This document shows, piece after piece, positions 1-7,893 of a stretch of DNA of 49,289 bases. This stretch comes from Thermoleophilia bacterium. Lineage in GTDB: Bacteria; Actinomycetota; Thermoleophilia; Miltoncostaeales; Miltoncostaeaceae. The notes under the pieces are model-generated. The model had not been told where the DNA came from. It saw only the letters and a list, made by a program, of their open reading frames with translations, and did no database searches. A program made the position numbers and the translations under genes. The stretch is taken from the NCBI GenBank assembly GCA_017882585.1, contig JADGPF010000006.1, positions 1 through 49,289 of the forward strand, read 5' to 3'. Numbering within the stretch: the stretch's first letter is position 1; each line of letters opens with the position of its first letter.

Positions 1-737
1 AACGACATGAGGTCACGCACCAATCCGATGCATTCTTCCTCGGAGTCCGTGGCGAAGTGGCACACGCCTGAACGGGTTGCATGGGTCTGCGCGCCCCCGA
101 GTTCTTCCATGGTCACCTCCTCGCCGGTGACCGTCTTGATCACATCGGGGCCGGTGATGAACATGTGGCTGGTCTCGCGGACCATGAAGATGAAATCGGT
201 GATCGCGGGGCTGTAGACCGCGCCGCCGGCACACGGACCGAGCACCACCGATATCTGCGGCACGACGCCGCTCGCGCGGACGTTGCGGAAGAAGATGTCC
301 GCGTAGCCTGCCAGGGAGACCACGCCCTCCTGGATGCGCGCACCGCCGGAGTCGTTGAGCCCGATTACCGGGCAGCCCATGCGCACGGCGAGATCCATCA
401 CCTTGACGATTTTCTCGGCAACGACCTCGCCGAGACTCCCGCCAACCACGGTAAAGTCCTGGCTGAACACGCAGACCCGCCGGCCGTCGATCGTGCCGTG
501 CCCGGTCACCACGCCGTCGCCCCACGGGCGGCTGTCCTCGAGCCCGAACCCCTGGGAACGGTGCCGGGTAAACATGTCCAGCTCCGTAAACGACCCTGGG
601 TCGAGCAGCAGCTCGACCCGCTCGCGGGCGGTGAGCTTGCCGCGGGCATGCTGGCGTGCGATCGCGTCTTCGCGTCCCGCCCCCAGGGCCTGTTCTCGCA
701 GCTCCCGCAGCTGCTGGCGCTTGTGCTCGACCGACAT
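1..737 (-). CDS. pccB: Acyl-CoA carboxylase carboxyltransferase (beta) subunit, 3' end outside window
   Basis: Carboxyltransferase subunit of an acetyl/propionyl-CoA carboxylase, which moves the carboxyl group from carboxybiotin to the acyl-CoA. The first 245 residues are present and the gene runs off the left edge. Visible family motifs are [11 protein letters not shown] (128-138) and [12 protein letters not shown] (167-178), which build the acyl-CoA oxyanion pocket, then [18 protein letters not shown] (184-201). The start ATG at 737 is preceded by GGAGGT at good spacing. The family is clear. Whether the preferred substrate is propionyl-CoA (PccB/AccD5) or acetyl-CoA cannot be told without the C-terminal half. 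The gene is divergent from moaD. A possible -10 (TAGCCT, 833-828, minus strand) lies upstream. Confidence 0.93.
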   Translation of the reverse strand, partial: MSVEHKRQQLRELREQALGAGREDAIARQHARGKLTARERVELLLDPGSFTELDMFTRHRSQGFGLEDSRPWGDGVVTGHGTIDGRRVCVFSQDFTVVGGSLGEVVAEKIVKVMDLAVRMGCPVIGLNDSGGARIQEGVVSLAGYADIFFRNVRASGVVPQISVVLGPCAGGAVYSPAITDFIFMVRETSHMFITGPDVIKTVTGEEVTMEELGGAQTHATRSGVCHFATDSEEECIGLVRDLMS

Positions 738-913
738 CGGACCTCCGGGCGCGATCTGGGCGCCCCATTTCGGCATAGATCAGGTCCGCCATGACCAGCC
801 TCGTGCGGAACGTCACAGCGGGCACGGAGGCTACCAAAACCTCGTCTGGCTCCCGGCATGTCGCCGACCGACCCGATGGGTCCGCGCGGGCGGCGTGACC
901 GCCGGTGCGTGCA

Positions 914-919
914 TATGAT
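914..919 (+). promoter_or_regulatory. Putative -10 box of moaD (leaderless)
   Basis: TATGAT lies 6 nt before the GTG start of moaD. There is no SD between them, so transcription probably starts at or next to the start codon. No clear -35 is seen. Confidence 0.55.
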
Positions 920-925
920 CGGATC

Positions 926-1180
926 GTGCCCGATCCTGTCACCGTGACCGTCCTCGTGTTTGCCTCGCTGCGCGACCGACTGGGCGCCGACGAGTGCGTC
1001 GTGCGCGCCCCGCATGGTGCCGCGCTCAATGGCGTGTGGCCGTTGCTGCCGGAGCAGATCCGCCGCGCCGATGCTCCGCCCGGCGTGCGCTACGCGGTCA
1101 ACGATGTCTGGGCGCCCGCGGAGACACCGCTCGCAAATGGGGACCGCATCGCCATCGTGGTGCCGGTGTCCGGCGGATGA
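926..1180 (+). CDS. moaD: MoaD-type ubiquitin-like sulfur carrier
   Basis: Small subunit of molybdopterin synthase. Its C-terminal Gly-Gly becomes a thiocarboxylate that donates sulfur to precursor Z. The 84-residue protein has the beta-grasp pattern (VTVLVFASLRDRLG at the start, VNDVWAPAETPLANGDRIAIVVPVSGG spread over the last third) and ends exactly in GG. GTG 926 is chosen because it leaves a normal MoaD N-terminus and sits 6 nt after a TATGAT box; an in-frame GTG at 905 would overlap that box. The stop overlaps the moaE start as ATGA, so the two subunits are translationally coupled. No other molybdopterin genes are in the window. Confidence 0.88.
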   Translation: MPDPVTVTVLVFASLRDRLGADECVVRAPHGAALNGVWPLLPEQIRRADAPPGVRYAVNDVWAPAETPLANGDRIAIVVPVSGG

Positions 1181-1626
1181 GCGTACCCGCGTTGACCAAC
1201 CTGCCGGTCCGCATCGACGACCTGATCGCGGCGGTTTCCGACCCTGAGCATGGTGGCATCGCGACGTTTCTGGGAACGACGCGTCGCGAAGCCGACCGGC
1301 GCGCGTTCCGTGCCATCGAATACTCCGCCTACGGCCCGCTCGCCCAGACCGAGATGGCCGCGATCGCCGCGGAGGCCCACCGTCAATTCGGTGCCGTGGT
1401 GTGCATCCAGCACCGGATCGGCCATGTCGCCGTCGGCGAGGCATCGGTTGGGATCGCCGCCTCGGCACCCCATCGCGCGGCGGCATTCGCGGCGTGCCGG
1501 TACGCCATCGACGAGCTCAAGGTGCGGGTCCCGATTTGGAAGCGGGCCCACTTTGCCGACGGCACGACAGCGTGGTTCGATGAACATCGCACCACCCAAC
1601 CCGCACACGACTCACCAGGGACCTGA
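1177..1626 (+). CDS. moaE: Molybdopterin synthase catalytic subunit
   Basis: Catalytic large subunit that converts precursor Z to molybdopterin using two MoaD thiocarboxylates. The 149-residue length is typical. Key residues are visible: SAPHR at 96-100 and LKVRVPIWK at 114-122, whose two lysines (115 and 122) correspond to the family's catalytic pair. It starts at an ATG that overlaps the moaD stop by 4 nt. The next gene starts 1 nt after the stop, so the three genes form one operon. Confidence 0.95.
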   Translation: MSVPALTNLPVRIDDLIAAVSDPEHGGIATFLGTTRREADRRAFRAIEYSAYGPLAQTEMAAIAAEAHRQFGAVVCIQHRIGHVAVGEASVGIAASAPHRAAAFAACRYAIDELKVRVPIWKRAHFADGTTAWFDEHRTTQPAHDSPGT

Positions 1627-1627
1627 C

Positions 1628-2053
1628 ATGCCCGAGATTCCCGGATATCCGAGGGGCGTACCCAGCCCAATCACCATCCAGGAGCCGATGATCGCCGAGC
1701 CCGAGTTCGAGATCGAGATCGACGAGGAACTGTGGACCGACGACTCGGGCGAGGACTACACCGGCTGGTATTGCGTGCGCACGGATCCGTGGCCATGCCC
1801 GGCTGCCGAATGCACGTTCGTGGCGACCCATCTCACCGCCGCCCATCTGGTCATCGTCTGGCCCGAAATCGACGACCCGAGCCTGCTGCGCCATTCGGCG
1901 GCCGCCCGCGACATCGGCCGCAACCCCAAGGTCGAGACCTATGAGATATCGATGGGTCCCGCCTGCTCGTACTACCAGTGGGACGCCGCAGGCAACCCGG
2001 TCCACGGGGTCCGCAAGAGTGACGGCGACGACGTGTATTCGACGGGCCGCTAA
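1628..2053 (+). CDS. Unknown 141-aa protein with a Cys/His cluster
   Basis: Not recognised. The N-terminal third is strongly acidic (residues 21-44). A potential metal site follows: C57, C62, H68 and H73 (C-x4-C-x5-H-x4-H), within a segment rich in Trp and Pro (DPWPCPAAEC). Conserved-looking aromatic and Cys residues recur near 112-118 (PACSYYQW). AGGGA lies upstream of the ATG, and the gene begins directly after moaE, so it is probably co-transcribed with moaDE. Codon use and third-position GC look like a real gene. The stop overlaps that of the convergent def gene by 3 nt. Zinc binding is an inference from spacing only. Confidence 0.8.
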   Translation: MPEIPGYPRGVPSPITIQEPMIAEPEFEIEIDEELWTDDSGEDYTGWYCVRTDPWPCPAAECTFVATHLTAAHLVIVWPEIDDPSLLRHSAAARDIGRNPKVETYEISMGPACSYYQWDAAGNPVHGVRKSDGDDVYSTGR

Positions 2054-2577
2054 CCGGCGGCGCGCAGCGTGCCCGACGCGGCGCGGATCTTGCGTGGGAA
2101 CACGTCGGTGGCCAGCGACGCCACCCGATCGAGGATCAGCACGCCATCCAGGTGATCGATCTCGTGGAGCACCACGCGGGCCTCAAACCCCTCGAGCACA
2201 AGGTGCACGGGGATGCCCTCGAGCCCGAGGGCATCGATCTCGATGGAGGTCGCCCGACGCACGTTGGCCGTAATCTCCGGTAGCGACAAGCAACCCTCAC
2301 GCCCGACCTCGCTGCCCTGGCCCGCGGTGACGACCGGATTGATGAGGATCCGCGGGCTCCGCGGATCGGGTACCTGCTTGTGGCCCGCGCAGTCAACGAA
2401 GATCATCCGCCACATCGCGCCGATCTGCGGCGCGGCCAGGCCGACGGTGCGCGGGTACGCGCGGGCGGTCCGCTCGAGGTCCGCTGCCAGGCGCATGACG
2501 GCCGGCCCGACCCCGCGGATCGCAACCGCGGGAGACTTGAGCCGGCGGTCCGGGTAGACCACCACCTCACGTGTCAT
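2050..2577 (-). CDS. def: Peptide deformylase
   Basis: Removes the N-formyl group from nascent proteins. The 175-residue sequence has all three family motifs: GLAAPQ (46-51), EGCLSLP (94-100) with metal ligand C96, and HEIDH (138-142) with two metal-binding His and the catalytic Glu. The ATG at 2577 is preferred over the GTG two codons upstream because AGAGGTG sits 3 nt before it. The downstream end converges on the unknown gene at 1628 with overlapping stops. Confidence 0.95.
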   Translation of the reverse strand: MTREVVVYPDRRLKSPAVAIRGVGPAVMRLAADLERTARAYPRTVGLAAPQIGAMWRMIFVDCAGHKQVPDPRSPRILINPVVTAGQGSEVGREGCLSLPEITANVRRATSIEIDALGLEGIPVHLVLEGFEARVVLHEIDHLDGVLILDRVASLATDVFPRKIRAASGTLRAAG

Positions 2578-2606
2578 GGACACCTCTGGCCGTGCGCACC
2601 GGGTAG

Positions 2607-3137
2607 CTACAGCACCTCGTCGGCGACGGGAACGACCGCCAGTTCCACCTGATGTGCGCTCGCCACGGGCCGCAAGCGGACCTCCAGGGAGTGGGCGGTC
2701 AGCTCATGGGGCAGCTCGACCTCGATACCGAGGATGTAGATCGCCGGGGTCCCGGCCGCCCGCGAGGACAGATCGAGGATGTTCGCCCCGGCGTCGGCGA
2801 GTTCCGCGGTGATCGCGTGCACGATGCCCGGCTGATCGACGCCGTAGACCGACACCATGCAGCGTTCGGCGCTGAGATCAGGGTCGATGTCGGGCGCCGC
2901 CGGACCGGTCCACAACCCCAGGCCCAGTGCGTCGGCGACCGGGCGCAGCGCCGCATCGACGGCGGCGGCGTCGACGGCGTCGGGCACGCTGACCAGCAGG
3001 GCGATCGCGAACGACCCGCGCAGCAGGGCCGCTCGGCAGTCCTCGAGATTGCCGCCGAGCTCGAGCAGGGCCCGGGTGAGCGAGGCCACGATCCCCGGTC
3101 GGTCGGCCCCGACGGCGGTGACGGCGATTTCGTTCAT
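2607..3137 (-). CDS. Double ACT-domain protein (GcvR-like)
   Basis: 176-residue protein made of two ACT domains (about residues 3-80 and 92-165). Both begin with the typical strand-turn pattern that includes a DRPGIV or DQPGIV motif. This architecture matches the GcvR-like glycine-cleavage regulators and related amino-acid-sensing proteins. No DNA-binding or catalytic domain is present, so it probably acts by binding a ligand or partner. It sits upstream of def on the same strand with a 29-nt gap. A TAGCGT box lies 6 nt before the SD-less ATG. Confidence 0.82.
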   Translation of the reverse strand: MNEIAVTAVGADRPGIVASLTRALLELGGNLEDCRAALLRGSFAIALLVSVPDAVDAAAVDAALRPVADALGLGLWTGPAAPDIDPDLSAERCMVSVYGVDQPGIVHAITAELADAGANILDLSSRAAGTPAIYILGIEVELPHELTAHSLEVRLRPVASAHQVELAVVPVADEVL

Positions 3138-3143
3138 ATCCAG

Positions 3144-3149
3144 ACGCTA
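3144..3149 (-). promoter_or_regulatory. Putative -10 box of the ACT-domain gene (leaderless)
   Basis: TAGCGT on the minus strand, 6 nt before the ATG at 3137, with no SD. It faces away from the pgsA promoter; both fit in a 49-nt divergent gap. Confidence 0.5.
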
Positions 3150-3173
3150 CAGGCCAACGACCCCACCGCGACG

Positions 3174-3179
3174 TAGCAT
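3174..3179 (+). promoter_or_regulatory. Putative -10 box of pgsA (leaderless)
   Basis: TAGCAT, 7 nt before the GTG start of pgsA, without an SD in between. Confidence 0.55.
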
Positions 3180-3186
3180 TGCGCCT

Positions 3187-3744
3187 GTGAACGCTGCCTT
3201 GTGGGTGACCGCCGTGCGCATCTCCATCATCCCGGTGGTGATGGCGCTGCTGCTCGTCGATACCGACCAGACGCGCTGGTGGGCGGCCGGACTGTACGCG
3301 TTCGCGGCGGCGACCGACTCGCTCGACGGCTGGCTCGCGCGCGCACGGGGCGAGGTCACCGTCGCGGGGGCGTTCCTTGATCCGCTGGCCGACAAACTGC
3401 TGGTCAGTGCGGCGCTGGTCTGCCTGGTCCAGCTCGGCTCGATCGGCGCGTGGGCGGCGATGATCATCATCACCCGGGAGTTCGCCGTCACGGGCCTGCG
3501 ACTGGTCGCCGTGAATGAACGCCTGGTCATCCCGGCAGGTCGGCTCGGCAAGGCCAAGACGTTGAGCCAGAACATCGCCCTGCTCGCGTTCATCGCCCCG
3601 CACCCCGGAAGCTGGATCAACGCGCCACTGCTGTACCTGGCGCTCGTGCTGACCGTGCTCTCCGGGGCGTACTACTTCATCATGGCCCGCCGACGCCTGT
3701 TCGAGATGCGCGCCCCGGATGCCCACGCCGGGGTCGACCCATGA
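3187..3744 (+). CDS. pgsA: CDP-diacylglycerol-glycerol-3-phosphate 3-phosphatidyltransferase
   Basis: Membrane enzyme of the CDP-alcohol phosphotransferase family, making phosphatidylglycerol phosphate. The 185-residue protein has the complete signature D44-x2-D47G48-x2-A51R52-x8-G61-x3-D65-x3-D69. About five hydrophobic segments are visible. GTG 3187 gives the usual N-terminus that enters the first membrane helix. The stop overlaps the plsY start as ATGA. The family also includes other phosphatidyl-alcohol synthases; the pairing with plsY and the length favour PgsA. Confidence 0.9.
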   Translation: MNAALWVTAVRISIIPVVMALLLVDTDQTRWWAAGLYAFAAATDSLDGWLARARGEVTVAGAFLDPLADKLLVSAALVCLVQLGSIGAWAAMIIITREFAVTGLRLVAVNERLVIPAGRLGKAKTLSQNIALLAFIAPHPGSWINAPLLYLALVLTVLSGAYYFIMARRRLFEMRAPDAHAGVDP

Positions 3745-4361
3745 CCCAGCTGTTCGTCGTCCTGGTCGCGTACCTGCTCGGCTCGATTCCGTTCGCGTAC
3801 CTGGCCGGACGGACACAGGGCATCGATATCCGGACCGTCGGCAGCAAGAACGTCGGCGCGAGCAACGTGTTTCGCGAGCTCGGCAAGGGCATCGGGGTCA
3901 CGGTCATGGCCCTCGACATCGCGAAGGGCCTCGTGGCGGTCCTGATCGCCAACTCGGAGACCTCGAGCCCCTGGCCGCTGATCGCCGCAGCGGCGGCGAT
4001 CGTCGGCCACGTGTTTCCGGTCTGGCTGCGCTTCAAAGGCGGCAAGGGCGTCGCGGTCGCCGGCGGGGCCATGATCGGGCTCGTCCCGATTCCGGCAGTG
4101 ATCGTCGTGGTTCTCTGGGTGGTCGTGGTCGGGGTGACCCGCTACGTCTCGGTCGGAAGCATCGCCGCGGCGGCGGTGTTCCCATTCCTGGTGCTGGCCT
4201 TCGGCGCACCGTGGCCGACGGTCGTCTTCGCAGCGTTGGCGGCGATCATGGTGATCGTCCGCCACCGCGCGAACATCACACGACTGCGGCGCGGCGAGGA
4301 GCTCCGTCTCGATTTCCGCCGGTCACGCGCACACGGCACGGAGCGGGGTCCGAACACCTAG
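3741..4361 (+). CDS. plsY: Glycerol-3-phosphate acyltransferase PlsY
   Basis: Integral membrane acyltransferase that transfers acyl from acyl-phosphate to glycerol-3-phosphate, the first step of phospholipid synthesis. Signature loops are present: GSIPFAYL (14-21), GSKNVGASN (34-42) and GHVFPVWLRFKGGKGVA (89-105), plus RHRANITRL near the C-terminus. Length is 206 residues with several membrane segments. It is translationally coupled to pgsA by a 4-nt overlap, giving a small phospholipid operon. Confidence 0.95.
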   Translation: MTQLFVVLVAYLLGSIPFAYLAGRTQGIDIRTVGSKNVGASNVFRELGKGIGVTVMALDIAKGLVAVLIANSETSSPWPLIAAAAAIVGHVFPVWLRFKGGKGVAVAGGAMIGLVPIPAVIVVVLWVVVVGVTRYVSVGSIAAAAVFPFLVLAFGAPWPTVVFAALAAIMVIVRHRANITRLRRGEELRLDFRRSRAHGTERGPNT

Positions 4362-4393
4362 CTCCGAGCGCTCCGTGACACCGGTACGCCGGC

Positions 4394-5395
4394 TCACTCG
4401 CCGAGCAGTCCCTCGTGCAGCCACTCCCTCAGGCCGGTGTGGTGCGTCGAATGCACCCCGCCCGCGAGTTCCTGGCGGATCTCGCCCAGGGTGCCCGAGC
4501 GCTCCGCCTCGACGTCGTGGGTATGGATAGTCTCGAAGTTCGTCTGATGCGCCCAAATGAACGCGGAGTCCGGAAGCTGCGCGAACTGCTCGGCGACCCC
4601 GCGAATCATCTCGCGCACGCTGTCCTCGACAAACCGCGGCCGGCGGTGCGCCCGGTCGACGATGTACTGCTCGTCGGTGCGCTTGAGCAGCTCGTAGATC
4701 TCCGATGACATGCCCTGTTCAACGATGTCGATGAGCACATCGGCGGGAATGACGGTGTCCTGATCGGTCGTACCGAGATAGAGCGTCCCGCGAGCGCGTT
4801 GGTTGTGGGTCGCGATCGGCACGTGGGTCACGATGCGGTGGATCTCCTCGCGCGTGAAGCCGTCGTTGGCCAACGCGACCTCTGCCTGCGCACGGATCAG
4901 GCCCTGGGCGCACGGGCAGGCGTTCATGCCCTGGGCCGATACGCCGACGATGCGCCGGGCGTGGATCGGCGTCGCCGACGCGACGCCGATCAGCTCGTAC
5001 ATTTCCTGACTCTGGATCTCCGAGACCGGCGTCAGACGCACCTTCGGATAGCTCGCCCGAATGGTGACCTCGCTGCGCAGCGCACCCTGGGAACTCACCA
5101 CGCGCTCGGCGATGTGCTGGGCCAGCGACTCGATCGACAGCGCCTCGCCGAGGACCACCTGATCGATCGCCTCGTTGATCCCCTCCTCGAAGCGCGACAT
5201 GTGCACGCCCTTCTGCTGGGGGTTCAGGTCGGCCACACACGCGATCTCGGCCTGAAACAGCTGCTCGATGCCCTCATGGCTGATGCGGATTGCCTTGGCC
5301 GACCGGGTCACGCCGGCCTTGGTCAGGCTGATCGAGGCGGGGGGTCGGCTCTGCTGAAGATCCTCCGCCGGAAGGATCGCCCTGCTGCTCATCAT
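4394..5395 (-). CDS. folE2: GTP cyclohydrolase I type 2 (FolE2)
   Basis: Converts GTP to 7,8-dihydroneopterin triphosphate at the head of the folate pathway. This family is unrelated to FolE1 in sequence and can use metals other than zinc. The 333-residue protein carries QKGVHMSR (61-68), NACPCAQ with C160 and C162, and THNQRARG (196-203), typical of FolE2/MptA. Two adjacent ATGs (5395 and 5392) could start it; GAAAGG lies 4 or 7 nt upstream. No other folate gene is adjacent. It converges with plsY and is divergent from the sigma-factor gene. Confidence 0.93.
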   Translation of the reverse strand: MMSSRAILPAEDLQQSRPPASISLTKAGVTRSAKAIRISHEGIEQLFQAEIACVADLNPQQKGVHMSRFEEGINEAIDQVVLGEALSIESLAQHIAERVVSSQGALRSEVTIRASYPKVRLTPVSEIQSQEMYELIGVASATPIHARRIVGVSAQGMNACPCAQGLIRAQAEVALANDGFTREEIHRIVTHVPIATHNQRARGTLYLGTTDQDTVIPADVLIDIVEQGMSSEIYELLKRTDEQYIVDRAHRRPRFVEDSVREMIRGVAEQFAQLPDSAFIWAHQTNFETIHTHDVEAERSGTLGEIRQELAGGVHSTHHTGLREWLHEGLLGE

Positions 5396-5519
5396 TGGGC
5401 CTTTCGCTCGGTCCAGACGCGGGGACGGCAGATACGGGATCGGTCCGCCGCACATCGCAGTCAAGGATGGCAGCATTTTCGCCGAGAAGGCGTGAGTACG
5501 GCCCCCTTGTGCGACCCTC

Positions 5520-5525
5520 TACACT
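5520..5525 (+). promoter_or_regulatory. Putative -10 box of the sigma-factor gene
   Basis: TACACT, 42 nt before the ATG. Unlike the leaderless genes of this window, this transcript would have a leader with an SD (AAGGA) about 7 nt before the start. The rest of 5396-5567 shows nothing else clear. Confidence 0.4.
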
Positions 5526-5567
5526 TCCGAGGGTACCGGTCCCCGGTTCCCGGACAAGGATGACTGC

Positions 5568-6635
5568 ATGCCTCGGGCTTCCCAAGCAGATACCGCCGTG
5601 ACGGCGATCATGCGAGCCCTGATCCGGGAAGGACGCGACAAGGGGTCCTTGACCTACGACGACATCGTCGCGGCGTTCGAGGACCATGAGCTCGCACCAG
5701 ACCAGCTCGAGCGGTTTCTCACCGACCTGGCCGAGCGCGGCATCGACGTCGTCGAGACCGATGGCGGCCCCAATGAGACCGAGGTCGCCAATGTCGACCT
5801 CACCATCGACCCCAGCCTCGACTCGCTGCGCATGTACCTGCGCGAGATCGGGCGCGTGCCGCTCCTCACCGCCGGCCAGGAGGTCTCGCTCGCGAAGCGC
5901 ATCGAGCGCGGCGACCTGCGCGCCAAGGACGAGATGATCGAGGCCAACCTGCGTCTGGTCGTCAGCATCGCCAAGGGTTACCTCGGCCGGGGCCTGTCGT
6001 TTCTCGACCTCATCCAGGAGGGCAGCCTCGGCCTCATCCGGGCGGTCGAGAAGTTCGACTATCGCCGCGGCTACAAGTTCTCCACGTACGCGACCTGGTG
6101 GATTCGCCAGGCCGTCACGCGTGCCATCGCCGACAAGGCCCGCACGATCCGCATCCCGGTCCACATGGTCGAGAAGCTCAATCGCGTCGTCCAGATGGAA
6201 CGGCAAATGACCCAGAACCTGGGCCGTGAGCCAAAGCCGGAGGAACTGGCGACGGAGCTGCGGATGGAGATCGGGGAGGTCCGCGAGCTCCTGCGGCTGG
6301 CACAACAGCCGATCAGCCTCGAGCGCCCGGTGGGCGAGGATGAAGACTCGTCACTGGGAGATTTCGTCGAAGACGAGGCGGCGCCATCGCCATTCGATGA
6401 GGCCTCGCGCACGCTGCGCGAGACCGACATCAGGCGTGCGCTCGACACGCTGCCCGAGCGTGAGCGCCAGGTGCTCGAGCTCCGCTTCGGCCTCACCGGC
6501 GACCAGCCACGGACCCTCGAAGAGGTGGGTCGCGAGTTTGGGGTCACGCGGGAGCGCATCCGTCAGATCGAAAACAACACGCTGCGCAAGCTCAAGGCGT
6601 TGCCCGAGGCCCAGCGCCTGACCGAGTCCGCGTAG
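5568..6635 (+). CDS. rpoD: Primary-type RNA polymerase sigma-70 factor
   Basis: 355-residue group 1 or 2 sigma factor. The order is a region 1.1-like helical domain (about 10-75), region 1.2 ([18 protein letters not shown]), region 2 with the [15 protein letters not shown] and [17 protein letters not shown] blocks and the [15 protein letters not shown] region 2.3/2.4, region 3, and region 4 ending in the -35-binding helix ([21 protein letters not shown]). The 1.1-like domain suggests the housekeeping factor, but a close paralogue cannot be excluded. ATG 5568 has a good SD. It converges with the response-regulator gene. Confidence 0.9.
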   Translation: MPRASQADTAVTAIMRALIREGRDKGSLTYDDIVAAFEDHELAPDQLERFLTDLAERGIDVVETDGGPNETEVANVDLTIDPSLDSLRMYLREIGRVPLLTAGQEVSLAKRIERGDLRAKDEMIEANLRLVVSIAKGYLGRGLSFLDLIQEGSLGLIRAVEKFDYRRGYKFSTYATWWIRQAVTRAIADKARTIRIPVHMVEKLNRVVQMERQMTQNLGREPKPEELATELRMEIGEVRELLRLAQQPISLERPVGEDEDSSLGDFVEDEAAPSPFDEASRTLRETDIRRALDTLPERERQVLELRFGLTGDQPRTLEEVGREFGVTRERIRQIENNTLRKLKALPEAQRLTESA

Positions 6636-6654
6636 CCCGACGGCTCGCCGGCGC

Positions 6655-7452
6655 TCAGCGCGCCAATGACGGGTGCAACGACGAGTGCGCCGATGGACGC
6701 GGCTCCTCCGGCGTCGCACCGCGCACGGCTCCGGCCGGCATCTGCCGCAGCATGGCGTCAAACCGGTACCCGACCCCGTGTTGGGTCTGGACATAGGTGT
6801 AGGCGCCGCCGATCTCATCGACTTTGCGCCGCAGCCGTCGCACCAATACGTCGACCGAGCGGTCGCCATGGCCACGCTCGGCCCGCCAGACCCGCTGGTA
6901 GATCACGTCGCGCGAGAGCGCCCGCCCGCGATGTTCGGTCAGGACCCACAGGAGCTTGAACTCCAGCGGGGTGAGGTCGATCGGTTGGCCGGCGATCGTG
7001 ACCGCCAGGCGGTCGGGATCGATCACCAGGTCGCCGGCCGTGATTTCCTGCCGTTCGGCGTCCAACTGCGCGACCGACGCCCGCCGGACGGCGGCGGTCA
7101 CCCGGGCGACGAGTTCACGCATCGAGAAGGGTTTTGAGACCACATCGTCGGCGCCGAGCCCGAGGACCTCGACCCGGTCATGCTCGTTGGTGCGGGCGGT
7201 CATCACGATGATCGGCAGGTTCGGCGCCCACGAGCGAACCTCGCGGATGAGGTGCCACCCGTCGATGTGGGGCAGCATCAGGTCGAGGACGAGCACCGCG
7301 GGAAGCCCGCTCTTGAGTGCCTGCAATCCCGCCAAGCCGTCGATCTCCAGCCGTGGCGCAAACCCCGCCCGCTGCAGATGAAACGCCACCGCCTCGCCCG
7401 TGCTCTCGTCGTCTTCGATGATGAGGATGTAGGGATGCTCGGTTTCTGTCAT
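6655..7452 (-). CDS. OmpR/PhoB-family response regulator, probably PhoP-like
   Basis: 265-residue two-component regulator. The receiver domain (about 8-120) shows acidic pocket D14-D15, phosphoacceptor D57, T85 and K107; the winged-helix DNA-binding domain (about 137-233) follows, ending in QTQHGVGYRF. A 30-residue low-complexity tail is added. It stands divergent to pstS, so a role as phosphate regulator is likely, but no histidine kinase is adjacent. ATG 7452 has no SD; a TAACCT box 11 nt upstream would give a leader of only a few nucleotides. An in-frame GTG about 12 codons earlier is an alternative. A three-unit PHO-box-like repeat lies upstream, suggesting autoregulation. Confidence 0.88.
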   Translation of the reverse strand: MTETEHPYILIIEDDESTGEAVAFHLQRAGFAPRLEIDGLAGLQALKSGLPAVLVLDLMLPHIDGWHLIREVRSWAPNLPIIVMTARTNEHDRVEVLGLGADDVVSKPFSMRELVARVTAAVRRASVAQLDAERQEITAGDLVIDPDRLAVTIAGQPIDLTPLEFKLLWVLTEHRGRALSRDVIYQRVWRAERGHGDRSVDVLVRRLRRKVDEIGGAYTYVQTQHGVGYRFDAMLRQMPAGAVRGATPEEPRPSAHSSLHPSLAR

Positions 7453-7463
7453 ATCGGAAACGA

Positions 7464-7469
7464 AGGTTA
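7464..7469 (-). promoter_or_regulatory. Putative -10 box of the response-regulator gene
   Basis: TAACCT on the minus strand, 11 nt before the ATG and 27 nt downstream of the PHO-box-like repeat. Confidence 0.4.
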
Positions 7470-7496
7470 GGACCTCGCGACACGTCACAACGCGCA

Positions 7497-7529
7497 GTTT
7501 TGTGACGATCCCGTGAACAGGCTGTGAAC
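7497..7529 (-). promoter_or_regulatory. PHO-box-like array of three 11-nt direct repeats
   Basis: Read on the minus strand, three consecutive 11-nt units begin GTTCACA (7529), GTTCACG (7518) and CGTCACA (7507). Actinobacterial PhoP sites are direct 11-nt repeats of a GTTCACC-like core, so the phase and core both fit. The site lies 45 nt upstream of the response-regulator start and in the shared 441-nt gap (7453-7893) with pstS. The remainder of that gap shows a weaker second site and no credible gene. Confidence 0.6.
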
Positions 7530-7708
7530 GCATGCTCACTGGGACGCTGACGCCGCCGTGATCCCGCGCCGCCGCATCGGGAAATCCGCGAAAATGCCGG
7601 GATGCCGCCCATCTCACGCCCATCGCCGGAACGCCCGGACCGCGGGAGCGCGCGTCCGCCGCGCCGTGTTACAGGCCAGCACCATTTGACCGCCCAGAGA
7701 CACCAATT

Positions 7709-7730
7709 CGTTACCTGAAGGTCACAGGGC
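7709..7730 (+). promoter_or_regulatory. Weak PHO-box-like repeat upstream of pstS
   Basis: Two 11-nt units, CGTTACCTGAA and GGTCACAGGGC, repeat the TNAC core in phase. The first unit is degenerate. It lies about 160 nt before the pstS start. No convincing -10 was found, so the site is tentative. Confidence 0.3.
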
Positions 7731-7893
7731 TGCCACCACTGGCCGGCAATCGTCTGGTCCACTCATCTCGCGCGGTGCGCACACCCACCACCGCGGCATC
7801 AGATACCACCGCGCGGCGGCGGCATTCCACTCCGGAGGCCCCACGCTGCGACGCATTCCGCGCGGACGACTCAACGAGAGAAGGAAACTCAGC

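Noticed and set aside
13-1029. 338-codon minus-strand open frame
   Set aside because: Out of frame with the carboxyltransferase gene that occupies 1-737 and lacks any domain.
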